Assembly (NCBI GenBank): GCA_026874595.1
Contig: CM049318.1
Span: 9,154,741 to 9,218,740 of the forward strand
Length of the DNA: 64,000 bases
From: Sipunculus nudus
Taxonomy: Eukaryota; Annelida; Sipuncula; Golfingiida; Sipunculidae
Direction: 5' to 3'
Positions 34,504 to 42,890 of this stretch are shown piece by piece. Numbering within the stretch: the first letter of the stretch is position 1; each line of letters starts with the position of its first letter. Position numbers and translations under genes: made by a program. The notes under the pieces are model-generated. The model did not search any database, was not told the origin of the DNA, and worked only from the letters and a program-made list of their open reading frames with translations.

Positions 34504-37500
34504 GTTTAGCCAACAGACTCTGGAGGGGACTATTTGTTCGTTTTTTGGGGACGTCCGCCCCAGAGGGGGTCGTGCCCTGCGGTCCTCTGACGGGCAAATT
34601 CCCAGTCCACTACTAGTCCAAAAATTAATTGATTTTTTTTAAATTAATGTAAGTAATAAACTATAATGGTAGAATGATAATTTTGGGAATAAAAGAAATC
34701 ATTATTTCAGGAACAATACGGCATATGACATAACATATATTGTTACAATTTGGTATCCACTGAAGTTCAAATTATTAACAAACCCGACTCTGTTGCATCT
34801 CCGAAAATTGCATTACACATGAAAGGGATAATAAAGCAGGTTTATATTTATTCCACAATCATGAGTGTCCATTGGTGCTTATTCAAAAGAACATTAGGAA
34901 ACCTGATTGTAACGACAATGAGATTCATATACTTGTCCGTCACAGTCAAGCTTGTCCGACACATTCAAGGAATTGATGAAAAGAAACCACACGGACTCGT
35001 CCCCTAGGAATGGTGGAAGCATAAACGCGTTAGACTGTCTCAATTTATTTCGAATCCATAAGAAAACTGAAACACACTAAAATTTTCAAAGGGTATTAAT
35101 CGGAAAATAAACAACAGCAGATCCATCATCTATTAAGAGTAAATGAACAAGAATGAAAAGATTTCCGCTTCGAAATTTATTTTCAGAAAGCAGAATGGAA
35201 GCCTTGAATCTTCTAATAAAAGTCCTGATGTTCGAATGAATGAAAAAAAATATCTTATAAATGCACCAAATCAGATTTCTGATGACGCAGCAGACACGTA
35301 AGGTTTCATGTTCGTCTGTTTTTGTGTTTGTGTAGAAACACTAATAAAATTATTGAACAGGTGTTGCGATTGTTTAATGTAATACTGTATCATGTTTTCT
35401 TATAATACCATAAGTTTTTTTTCAGGTCAAAATAATGATCTCTTACCCGCATTCAAAGGTTTCTTCAACAAACATCAGTAATTTGTTAATGCTTACCAGT
35501 ATTTTAGCACATTACATAACTGAGCATGCCAGTTGCATAACGATCGAATATAAAGGAAATATAACGGATACTAATTTGATGAAAACACCGAAAAAAATTT
35601 TATATAAAGACCGATATAATCCTACCTCCGAAATGAAAGTGCTTGTTGTTTACTTCGTCTATGGAGGAACTTTTAAGATAGGAGTTAGGTCAACCACTAA
35701 AATGAGAAAACTATAAAGCTTGTCCTACACATTCAAGAAATGTCTGACACATTCAAGGAATTCATGAAGAGAAAAAACACGGACTAGTCCTCCTGGAATG
35801 ATGATAATATACACGCGTAAGACTGTCTCAATTTACTTCGACACTAGAAGAAAACTGAAACACACTAAAATATACAAAGGGTATTAATCGGAAAATAAAC
35901 AACACAACATCTATTGAAAGTAAATGAACAATAATGAAATGATGTTTGCTTCAAACTATATTTTCAGAAAGCAGAAGGGAACCCTTGAATCCTCTAATAA
36001 AAGTCCCGATGGTGGGATGGAGGAAGAACAGTCTTTTATAAATGCACAAATGCAGACTTCTGATGACGCAGCAGACACGTAAGGTTTCAGGCAGGCTCGT
36101 CTGTTACAATTACTATAACAATTACTATTTCAACATATTGTCTACTAGTACCATTTCTATTATATTACTATATTATAAACTAATGATCTGCGCATATTGT
36201 GACCTTGACCTCTACATTACCCCGCCCAAGTAGGTGAAACTAAAACGTGTTTGTATACTGAAATGAGCTTACTCTCTCTTTTATTGCGCACAATTCGACC
36301 AAGTTCATCATTATTTCAAGCAAGTTCATTATCAATCCAACATAAACCCAGATCTGGTAGGTTCATATTGACCACGGTTAAAGACAATTTTAAATTAAAT
36401 TATAGTTTACACAATATTCAACAGAAAATTAAATAAAAAATGATATTAAGCAAAGTTTTTAAAGACATAGACAAAGGTATAAATAATAATGAAACACAAA
36501 AAGAAAATATAAAATCTGTATAGCCTTTAATTGTAGGATATACAATGTGTGCATAGTCCATAGTGCTTGTAGCATTCAAATTTAACTTATTCATGTTAAT
36601 CAAAACACAAAAGTCGTGTGAATGTAGTTTCTATCGCCGATTATTTTAATCCAATAGACAAGTCCATTTTAATTCATCTTGCGCAGGTGATTATTGAATT
36701 TGATAATCATTACATATTCAAACAAACTCAGCAAGATTTGTACAAGCCATAGTAATCCAGTTGCTGTACTGGTGAGTACAAACAGGGCCTAACTCACTGT
36801 GTGTGACACTACTTACTTACACATCAGAAGTTATGACAGTCAGACTGTTTACCTCTGAAGTACTCAAACATCAACAGCACTGCAAAAGCACTGTCTGGTT
36901 TAGCTGAAATAATCTTGCACCACATAATGTACAAACTGACCAAGCACGAGTGGAATGTATACTGACCAAGCCCAGTTTATGGATCTGGAAACAAACCCAC
37001 GGTTTATCAAACTGGTTACAACCTAGAGAAGCCCCATATTCATAGGGTTTTAACAGGTTCTAGCATGAACGAATCACACTACCCCGAAGCCTTTTGCTCT
37101 TTGTCAATATAATCGAACAAGCGCTCCATCCCTGATCTATTTTGGTAAAAAACTATAATAGTTATAGTAATAGCCATTATTATTTAAGGAAACTATAACT
37201 ATTATTATAACAGGATAATTTTTTTGTCCATTACTATTACTATTACTTTGAAAACGTAATTTTCTTTGTTCTATTACATATGGCTATAACCCCCTGTCTG
37301 ATATATATATATATATATATGGGGTTTTAAAGTGCTCAACCAATACTAGGAGCTGTAATACATATATTTTAGGACTTAAACACACTTTTTTGTATTCGAC
37401 AGCTCTGTTTTTTTGTGTTTCACTCGTCAGGAACACGGAGTGGTCTAGTCGGGCCCCTTATAGTTGATCCAGGGGATGTGTAGTTAGTTAGGCGGTGTTT

Positions 37501-38075
37501 TGATCTGTGCCTGCATGTCGCTGCGATTTCATTTTTTTGTTAAGGGTGCATAACAAGGGTCGGTGAATAATAAATAACTTTTCCTCCAAACAAAGGTTAC
37601 ATGATTTAGATGGTGTTGAGTGCGCCCTGGCTTTGATGATTATCTTCCATTGTATGGTATATTGCACATTTAGGTCCTTTATTTTCCTAAAATATAGGCT
37701 TAGTGTGGTGGAATTTCAAGCTAGATTTGTAGGCCGTGTAGCGTGTTTTAAATGTGTTTTCTGTTAGACCGATGTAGGTTTCTTGTCGCAGATCGACTAG
37801 ACGTGTTACGGTGGCCTGGTACACAATGTTTGTTGTTAAACAATTACCCTCTAGTGGGCAATTTTGTTTGTCTCTACACTTGCATTTCTTCGGCTCAGTT
37901 TTTTGCGTCCTGCTATTATTTGGCCCATGCTTGGCATGCAGCTGTAACTTAGCTTTACTGTATTTCCCAGAGCGTACTCCACATCATCTAAATAATTCAA
38001 TCTTTGTTTGGAGGGCCCTTACGAATCAGAGCTGTCGAACACAAGTAAGCGTGTTTAAGTCCTGAAATATATGTA

Positions 38076-38144
<69 letters not shown>

Positions 38145-38370
38145 TTGATGTAAATTCACCTTCACCTTAAAGTCTCAGCACGTTCTGATAATCAGCGAAA
38201 GAGGATTTCTGTAGTCGATGTGTCAATTAAGGATAATATTTTTGAGAGTATATCAATTTTATTTTTAATAAAATGTTGCCAGGAAAGCGGATGAGAAAGG
38301 CCTTGCTAACGTAAAGAGGAAATTTGAAAATGGGACATCAGATAATCAGGATGATGCACATAATATGTGA
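27819..38370 (+). CDS. Two-CTLD type I membrane protein (C-type-lectin-like receptor), 5'-incomplete, 11 exons
   Basis: Exons: 27819-28022, 30623-30754, 30863-31108, 32611-32751, 32963-32989, 33697-33747, 33899-33934, 34193-34322, 35187-35297, 35968-36078, 38283-38370. Joined, they give 424 codons and a stop with every junction in phase: phase 1 up to the membrane exon, phase 2 afterwards. The order is CTLD-1 (two exons), CTLD-2 (two exons), short Ser/Thr/Gln/Glu-rich stalk (three small exons), one transmembrane helix, and a hydrophilic tail. Both CTLDs are split by a phase-1 intron a few residues after the WIGL-region Trp, so one probably arose by duplication of the other. CTLD-2 has WYTARRIC, FFWVGL, HYCATI and ICV landmarks, but its usual WND is WKT, so calcium-dependent sugar binding is doubtful. 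Likely a cell-surface recognition receptor; the ligand is unknown. Signal peptide not found. Confidence 0.75.
28122..28168. repeat. (TA)n microsatellite
   Basis: Intronic tract directly before the first copy of the 137-bp duplicated segment. Confidence 0.95.
28165..28302 (+). pseudogene. Truncated duplicate of the CTLD-1 second exon with its upstream intron
   Basis: This segment is about 90% identical by eye to 30521-30657: aacaa-n-cttcatgaactgcgaaa, the ttaaccgtaatatatattga block, and the acceptor tttctctag. The exon start at 28268 (encoding DNGKFVSQFGKD after the split codon) then runs straight into (TA)n at 28301 and has no donor. It has a good acceptor but cannot make a full exon. Confidence 0.8.
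28301..28360. repeat. (TA)n microsatellite between broken exon and PLE remnant
   Basis: The tract begins exactly where the exon copy stops and ends where the Penelope-like remnant starts. Confidence 0.95.
28387..28434 (-). ncRNA. Degenerate hammerhead-ribozyme-like motif, PLE remnant 1
   Basis: On the minus strand: CAC, then CUUAUGA where the core would be CUGANGA (G5 changed to U), then a 4-bp stem II (CGGG/CCCG) with a 6-nt loop, then GAAA, a 3-bp stem III (ACA/UGU) and GUG to close stem I. The layout is that of the minimal type-I hammerheads known in PLEs. The G5 change should stop self-cleavage. Confidence 0.5.
28513..28531. repeat. Poly-G tract (19)
   Basis: Nineteen guanines in a row inside the PLE remnant. 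Confidence 0.95.
28552..28583. repeat. 10-bp inverted repeat (atcctattgt / acaataggat)
   Basis: Perfect arms with an approximately 10-nt spacer; a potential hairpin next to the poly-G tract. Confidence 0.7.
28937..28964. repeat. (TGG)n and poly-G tract
   Basis: Five or more tgg units run into about 12 guanines. Confidence 0.9.
29088..29106. repeat. Poly-G tract (19)
   Basis: Nineteen guanines at the 3' edge (minus sense) of the PLE endonuclease sequence. Confidence 0.95.
29105..29480 (-). pseudogene. PLE GIY-YIG-type endonuclease, frameshifted
   Basis: The minus-strand reading includes CPVNGQCQLRRIVYKATV, then HYIGCTEGDCK and NNHQQSFRNRS. These match the Cys-rich linker, the (G)IVY and YIG motifs, and the NH-x2-SF block of Penelope endonucleases. 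Two in-frame stops and a +1 shift relative to the reverse transcriptase frame make it inactive. Confidence 0.75.
29484..30299 (-). pseudogene. PLE reverse transcriptase, C-terminal part
   Basis: 271 codons. Landmarks: SFDVTMGSFDGAEVCEIVGL (residues 35-54), the catalytic motif as NRDDS (72-76; Penelope elements normally have a Y before RDD and G after), FLDITLDL, YRKPNNDPLYIH and QSNHPP. These are characteristic of Penelope reverse transcriptases. Here it is 5'-truncated and the active-site surroundings are changed, so I call it a relic even though the frame is open. Confidence 0.85.
30331..30385. repeat. (TA)n microsatellite
   Basis: TA tract with one tg interruption, bordering the 5' edge (minus sense) of PLE remnant 1. 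Confidence 0.95.
30386..30465 (-). mobile_element. tRNA-derived SINE fragment between two (TA)n tracts
   Basis: On the minus strand it carries a B-box-like gtgggtttgattcc after a tRNA-like ccggaaatcgg segment, then agtgaaccgactt. The same landmarks are found at 281-358. A box absent. Confidence 0.55.
30466..30524. repeat. (TA)n microsatellite
   Basis: TA tract directly before the second, intact copy of the 137-bp segment. Confidence 0.95.
30623..30754 (+). CDS. Lectin-like gene exon: C-terminal half of CTLD-1
   Basis: 132 nt; acceptor tttctctag, donor g|gtattt. It completes a Tyr or equivalent codon and reads NGKFASQSGKDHHCAGV, later RCN and GYICEHY, i.e. the last Cys landmarks of a CTLD. 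The usual WND calcium motif is absent. This is the intact member of the duplicated pair (compare 28268). Confidence 0.8.
30863..31108 (+). CDS. Lectin-like gene exon: N-terminal half of CTLD-2
   Basis: 246 nt; acceptor tttatttcag. It reads GSTCVRPDKSF, NDWYTARRICNEEDSHLAIM and FFWVGLRMEDW, a clear CTLD. The donor I infer is non-canonical: aacaaag|gcaagg at 31109 (GC donor). That site gives phase 1 and a seamless join to the next exon; the frame otherwise runs on to a stop at 31206. Confidence 0.85.
31208..32387. other. Intron with a GC-richer inserted segment
   Basis: About 31500-32340 is visibly richer in GC and CpG than the surroundings. It has overlapping open frames on both strands (+ 32002-32310, 102 codons; - 31833-32453, 206 codons), neither with a motif I recognise. 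A 16-G run lies at 31442-31457. It may be the 5' end of an unidentified retroelement or a small gene inserted in this intron. Confidence 0.4.
32388..32424. repeat. (TA)n microsatellite
   Basis: About 18 TA units in the CTLD-2 intron. Confidence 0.95.
32611..32751 (+). CDS. Lectin-like gene exon: C-terminal half of CTLD-2
   Basis: 141 nt; acceptor gccttttcag, donor cgaa|gtaagt. It reads EEKIIPSHWGVQEPVPGHYC, then SWKTQFC and TTICVR. Cys positions fit a CTLD. At the position of WND there is WKT, and EPN is represented by EPV, so the standard calcium ligands are missing. Confidence 0.85.
32963..32989 (+). CDS. Lectin-like gene micro-exon, stalk
   Basis: 27 nt between tatccacag and g|gtaagt; reads ARSTQKM plus split codons. 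Phase 1 on both sides, so it can be skipped without a frameshift. Support is its phase and its strong splice sites. Confidence 0.55.
33588..33690. repeat. (TA)n-rich tract abutting a splice acceptor
   Basis: Interrupted TA/TAAA tract ending 6 bp before exon 33697. It takes the place where a polypyrimidine tract would normally be. Confidence 0.9.
33697..33747 (+). CDS. Lectin-like gene exon, stalk
   Basis: 51 nt; acceptor tttgtcag, donor g|gtgagt. It reads LPVEKTEQSKSIQETI: hydrophilic, no Cys, consistent with a stalk. Phase 1-1. Confidence 0.65.
33899..33934 (+). CDS. Lectin-like gene micro-exon, stalk
   Basis: 36 nt; acceptor cttttcag, donor g|gtaact. It reads FMENTTPPHVS with a potential N-glycosylation site (NTT). 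Phase 1-1. Confidence 0.6.
34193..34322 (+). CDS. Lectin-like gene exon: transmembrane segment
   Basis: 130 nt; acceptor gtatttcag, donor aa|gtaagt. After DTGSYNNS comes about 25 hydrophobic residues (MIIGFSVAFSLLGLCGSIGL and on through LALAVL) and then a basic stop-transfer patch RCKKKGC. This fixes type I topology, with CTLDs outside. The exon changes phase from 1 to 2. Confidence 0.85.
34458..34499. repeat. (TA)n microsatellite
   Basis: About 21 TA units. It is followed by a GC-rich block (34540-34610) with no recognised identity. Confidence 0.95.
34950..35325 (+). repeat. Exon-bearing duplicated segment, copy 1
   Basis: Closely similar to 35738-36108, starting at gacacattcaaggaatt and including actgtctcaattta, agggtattaatcggaaaat, the exon and the downstream gtaaggtttca. 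The two copies are about 780-790 bp apart. Confidence 0.85.
35187..35297 (+). CDS. Lectin-like gene exon: cytoplasmic tail repeat 1
   Basis: 111 nt, phase 2-2. It reads KQNGSLESSNKSPDVRMN, then EKKYLINAPNQ and SDDAADT. Homologous to the next exon but keeps a tyrosine (KYLIN) where that exon has phenylalanine. Hydrophilic and Ser/Asp-rich. Confidence 0.75.
35738..36108 (+). repeat. Exon-bearing duplicated segment, copy 2
   Basis: Second copy of the 34950-35325 segment. Both copies include the acceptor and donor, so both exons should be recognised by the spliceosome. Confidence 0.85.
35968..36078 (+). CDS. Lectin-like gene exon: cytoplasmic tail repeat 2
   Basis: 111 nt, same length and phase (2-2) as its partner, so inclusion of either or both keeps frame. 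It reads KQKGTLESSNKSPDGGMEEE, then QSFINAQMQTSDDAADT. It is more acidic and lacks the tyrosine of repeat 1. Confidence 0.75.
36109..37298. other. Intron, non-coding
   Basis: Contains AT-rich stretches with ctataatagttatagt-type motifs near 37145-37270 in both orientations, which could be ends of a DNA transposon. Nothing else is recognised. Confidence 0.5.
37299..37320. repeat. (TA)n microsatellite
   Basis: Short TA tract bordering PLE remnant 2. Confidence 0.9.
37392..37436 (-). ncRNA. Hammerhead-ribozyme-like motif, PLE remnant 2
   Basis: On the minus strand: 6-bp stem I (GUGUUC with GAAUAC, one G-U pair), an exact core CUGACGA, GAAA, a 3-bp stem III (ACA/UGU) and GUC just before the expected cleavage point. 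Only GU lies between CUGACGA and GAAA, so stem II has been lost in this copy. Remnant 1 keeps stem II at the same place. Confidence 0.55.
37700..37900 (-). pseudogene. PLE GIY-YIG-type endonuclease fragment
   Basis: Minus-strand reading: KCKCRDKQNCPLEGNC, then NIVYQATV and YIGLTENTFKTRY. The Cys-rich lead and the IVY...YIG spacing match PLE endonucleases. It decays after about 60 residues. Confidence 0.75.
38079..38141. repeat. (TA)n microsatellite
   Basis: About 31 TA units, bordering PLE remnant 2. Confidence 0.95.
38283..38370 (+). CDS. Lectin-like gene terminal exon
   Basis: 88 nt from acceptor atgttgccag to TGA. It completes the split Thr codon and reads KADEKGLANVKRKFENGTSD, ending AHNM. 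Charged and hydrophilic, as expected for a cytoplasmic C-terminus. The first AATAAA I see downstream is about 1 kb away (near 39390-39420). Confidence 0.65.
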
Positions 38371-40883
38371 GAAACATTTTACAGATTTACAACTTCACTA
38401 GAAACAGGTGTTAAACCTGACATCATTCAGACCATTATTATTTAATTAAGATTAATTGGAAGGCAAAAAACAATTAACATTGATGACAATTATGTACTAA
38501 AAGTGTAAAATGTGCGTACGTACATCAAGACATTAACTTTAAATGATTTGTTTTTAGTTTATTACACCACAACTACTGTATAATCTGTAAACTCAGTCCT
38601 CAACTGTTTTAGATTAAAATACGTGTGTTATGGCATCGTGTTACGTTAATTTTGATTATTTAACAAGACAGAAAACAGGCTTTCGCAATATACACACCGG
38701 ACAAGTTGCTGACCTGGGAAAGAAGTTTCAATAGAAATAACCAGAGAACAGCACAGCAAGGGTATATGTATACCCATTTGTTTCTATATTATCTTAACTA
38801 GTTAACAATGTGTCTTTGTGATAGTGTTGCAGAATTCGTATTTCATTTATAAATTACTGAGATTTAAAGAAATATATATTGTTAATTATCATTAATATAT
38901 AAATTATATTTCTCGAATGCTTGTGTGAAGTAGTATTAATTTTCATTTCAAACCTGTTTTTTTTTGCAATTTCAAATAGGGCAGACAGAAAATACGAAGG
39001 TGGTTCTTGGAGGACGAATGTTAAAACAAAATATTATTATATAGACTTATACAATATAAGAGACACTGTAAGAGAATCCCTGTGCATCGATCATTAATTT
39101 GTTATTTGAAAAGCAAAATATACTGTTAATGAAAAATATATGTCTTCGAAATAGTTATTTAGGTTAAAGTTAATTTGGTATGGAAAAAATCAATTTCGTT
39201 TCTTAAGAAAAAGACTTCATTAGTTTGCATGTGTTAGATTAATAATATATTATATCGAGAAAATATTTTATGTGGGCAGCCACATAAAATTTTGTTAATA
39301 CTATTAAGACCTGTCGAATATCGTTTCATTTAAAGATTAATATATAATCTTAATGCTTATGTTTATCAAATCTTAATTGTGCGCAGCTTAATAAAATTCA
39401 GGAAATTTGTATAAAATAAAATTGTTTAAAATATTTTCGGCAAGAAATGTATAAATATATATATTTGTGTGTTTTATATTTCAATGTGTGTGCATGTGTA
39501 GGCGTGTGTTCATGAATTAACCTATTCATCAGTTCCTATATTCAAGAAAGGCATATCACACATAAATCACTCTGTTAAACTAAGTAATTGAAAGGCATAT
39601 GAAACACTCTGCAAAACTAAGTATTTTAAGATAAAATAAGAAAAAACTAGCTTAAAACAAGGGACCGAGGGTAATGACACTCTGTAACACTGAGATATTC
39701 TATGAAATAGGAATGCTGTCATTTTAACATTTTTGCAACAGTCCACTTGTGGCATTGTTCCAGGGGCAACTGATAATCAGGGACACGGCAATGCAGAGAT
39801 TTCCATAAAAGACATTTTCTGTTTATATAAAAAAATAGATAAAAGGATGGCACCTCCACAGGCTACACCCAGAAGCACATATATTTTTTCATTGAATAGT
39901 ATTTTGCATAACCTTTCTTTTCTTGATATTGTGGCAAGAACTCACGGATATACTTTGCTCATTTTATAAGCACAATCTGCTTATGTGACATTACATTCTT
40001 ATTTATTTACATCAACGTAATTATAAATAAATATACTACAAATCAAGATACTTCAGATGATATAGTCAGCGTTTGAGAAGGAATTTGGATAGCTCTGCCT
40101 GGGCTTCAATATATATGTTTGCTACTAAACTGCGCAAAAAAATGTGATTCGTACCAATAAACGTAACCCAGTGTCAGCTCATGTTAATGGAGCCCTGTAA
40201 AGTCAATATGGCAATCCTGATATTTGCATATTAGGGCGTCACAAGTCTCTTTGAGGACCTGACAATTCTCGCGCATTTGCATATCAGGCCCTCACGCCTC
40301 ATGAAAACGCCAACAGCGGTCCTAAAGGCAACAGTGTGCTCGACCCGCTTGGTAACATTCTCGCCGAAAACATGTTTTCAGTAAGTCCATACATGGACCT
40401 TCGTGTCCTATGATATATCTGTGGTGTACCCGTTCATTGGTTGCATAAGATACTGCCATGTTGCCAACACGAGAATCTATGTTATCGTATTAGCCAGGTG
40501 CTACATTTATTACATTTTGTCTACGTTCTTCGTGTATGCACCTGAATATTTCACGCTGAATGGCTGAGCCGGACTGCGTAACACTTTGTTTTCAAACAGG
40601 CCAACTTTAAATTATTGCCACAGGAATGTCTATTTATATACAGTACACATGAAACAATTAGAGTATATGTTTTATTTTCTCTCAGTATTAACATTGAATA
40701 TAGTAGGTTATATGTTGTAGACACTGTGCAATAAGAAAACTAAAATTATAATTTTCACAATACATAGAAAATAAACTAATAAACATTTGATTTAAGGTAC
40801 AAATAATTAATGTTATTCTAAAGAGGAGGAAATTGTTTTTCGAGACGACTTTATAATGTTGATATTGCACAACATCTGTAATA
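38371..40883. other. Non-coding stretch downstream of the receptor gene
   Basis: AT-rich; no gene recognised. Likely contains the 3' UTR. Two atttgcat octamers lie near 40220 and 40279. Confidence 0.55.
40219..40290 (+). promoter_or_regulatory. Paired octamer motifs (atttgcat)
   Basis: Two similar blocks, atatttgcatattagggcg and gcatttgcatatcaggcc, about 58 bp apart, both with the ATTTGCAT octamer bound by POU/Oct factors. No histone or snRNA gene is recognisable downstream, so function is unknown. Confidence 0.3.
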
Positions 40884-41598
40884 ATATAATTCAAACCTTC
40901 ACAAATTTTATGTACTGTACGTACTTGGTTCACTTCAATTGTGAATCTATTATTACTACTAAAACCTTTGTACAGTCTTCTCTGGAGACATGTCACCATT
41001 CCTCACAATAATGACAAATATTGTCATTGATTTGATAAATAACTAATAAACCTTTTGTGGGTAGTACCCCTCAGTCCATATTGATATAGTTTGTCAAATA
41101 TATATAACATCATTTCAGTATCAAAAGCTGTTCTCCTCGCCCGGCCTATCAAACCATGTGGGAAAGACCATATCAGTTACTGCCGACGTACCTGGAAAGG
41201 ACACTAGTTAAGAAAGGCCGTTGAAATAGTCGGCCAGAGAGCCGTACTTTAATTGTATAATTCTAAGCATTGTGACACAGCAAGAGTCAGTTTAATGACT
41301 CTGCTAGTTGGATGAATTATGATTTAACCTTCGCATATACCGGGCCTATGGTCGTCCATAAGTCTGAAATTACATTATATGAGAAATTCTGTACCGAACC
41401 AAGTTAAGGAGCAGTTGTGTAAGACTGCAGTGGTTTATCATTGCACACCTTGTGATGCAGTATTCCTTTTCCGTGTAAAATAAGGTTTCCCATGTTTTCC
41501 CAATAGAAACGATGCTTTTTACGGAATCATCTCAAAGAAACCGCGTACAAATTGTGTAAAAAGTGTTTTTCAAATAACATTTTGTGAACAATGAAGAA

Positions 41599-42093
41599 TT
41601 AAAATACCCGGTCACTAGCCAGTGATGCAGCAGACAGGCCATTGTATGTTGCACTTAATGAATTGAAAACAGGGGAACCCCCATCCTTCCTTAAAGCAGC
41701 AGTACTGTCGAAATGATCAGCTAATGTTTTATCTGAGTTCAGCAGGGGTTTCTTAGACGGTTGTACTATCACAATGAATCCCGAACTGCTGGTGTCGTTT
41801 TTGATCCCATGGAATACAAAAGACATCGACCCCTAAGACTCAAATGTAAAATGCTCCGTGCTAAAAATACACATCTGTACACCTTGTGTATCACGGTCAA
41901 AATTAACAGACTTAGGGGCCGCATCAGGAGGCCGAAACATCGTTACCAAGGCTAAAAAAGTAAGTGCCTTTTGGCGTAACTGCTTTATGCATAAACAATC
42001 ATTCTCGTCCCAGGACATGAAAAGCTTGTTTAACCTTTCTACTGGCATCACATTTGAATGCTGCAACGTTTGCAGAGTACTTGATTTAATCAA
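41599..42093 (-). pseudogene. DIRS-like tyrosine recombinase fragment, copy 1
   Basis: Two minus-strand frames in order (42093-41833, 41826-41599). The first has KQLRQKALTFLALVTMFRPP, the second VFHGIKNDTSSSGF and a LADHFDSTAALRK segment. This matches the N-terminal part of the catalytic domain of DIRS/Ngaro-type tyrosine recombinases (an LALVTM-x-RP block followed by a helix with T-x-R). The C-terminal His-x-x-Arg and Tyr are not present, so it is a truncated relic. Confidence 0.65.
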
Positions 42094-42319
42094 GGAATCT
42101 ACCAGCCTAGAAATATCAGGATCATGAAACCTACTATAAATACCTAAAGCCTAAAAAAACACATTTATTGCGGCACACCCATTTCAGTGTTTAGCTAGGG
42201 TTTTGACTCGAGTCAGCAACTTTACATAGATATGATGGGAATGCTACATGGTCTTTAGGAGGAAAGAAACCTATGCAATTCTCAGACGTTTTTGAATTCA
42301 ATGACATAAACATTATAAA

Positions 42320-42890
42320 GTTTCAAGGTAGATGGCGCCAGACACAGTGATTTCTGAGGGGCAGCTCTCAGTCAAATGCGACGCCATTTGGGATTGTTCA
42401 ATGGCTCCGGTTTGCTGCCGATGGCCAGGCAAACGTTTCGCGGAAATGGTAGACGTAATGGTGGAACTAAACTCATTTCGCGCAGTTTTGCAAACCAGGT
42501 TTCGGCTGGTCACCACGGAGATATTAAAGTTCCTGTTGCCTTTTTCCTTTGAACGAGGGCTTAGATGTGCTGAACCGACGAATAGGGGCATTGACGAAAT
42601 TGTTGTTTTGTGCCAAGTCCAAATGTGCAAGAGCGTCTACTCCACGTGTTATAGGAAGGTAGGTGTCTTATCAGAAACGAGGCAAAAAGGTCTGTTGTGT
42701 TGGGTCCCCATATTTCGTCCAACATTTTGAATATTTGTGGGAGTATTTTCCATCCGGAACGGTCCGTCGGCCGGCTTAATGCAGCTGCTGATAGCTTGGT
42801 AGACATCTTGCAGATAACATCACACTGTTCTCGAGGCATTCTGTCCATATTGCTTCCGCTATTTCTTTCAGCTCCTTGCATGGAACACAT
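42320..42890 (-). pseudogene. DIRS-like RNase H region relic, copy 1
   Basis: The minus-strand frame has AALSRPTDRSGWKILPQIF followed by WGPNTTDLFAS and HLPSYNTW. This is the typical end of DIRS-type RNase H (WGP-x-D-FAS-x-LP-Y-x-W). In another frame comes ATGTLISPW, a stop, then PAETWFAKLREM, which continues the family pattern. It lies just upstream of the recombinase, as in DIRS-like elements. Multiple frameshifts. Confidence 0.65.

Larger units (their letters stand above)
37321..38076 (-). mobile_element. Penelope-like element remnant 2 with 45-bp inverted ends
   Basis: Bounded by (TA)n on both sides. Arms 37363-37407 and 38027-38071 are inverted copies (ttaggacttaaacac...gacagctctg against its complement). 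On the minus strand the middle encodes a PLE endonuclease: CPLEGNC, TTNIVYQATVTRL, ETYIGLTENTFKTRY. No reverse transcriptase remains, so it is a strongly 5'-truncated copy. It lies in the intron before the last receptor exon. Confidence 0.8.

Noticed and set aside
34711-34751. Possible extra cassette exon after the transmembrane exon (reads NNTAYDITYIVTI)
   Set aside because: Acceptor atttcag and a phase-2 donor exist, but joining to exon 35187 creates TGA. It could only be a truncating isoform, and there is no evidence for it.
34950-36108. LTR pair of a retrotransposon
   Set aside because: The duplicated segments contain an exon in frame with the host gene and lack TG...CA ends and any element body between them.
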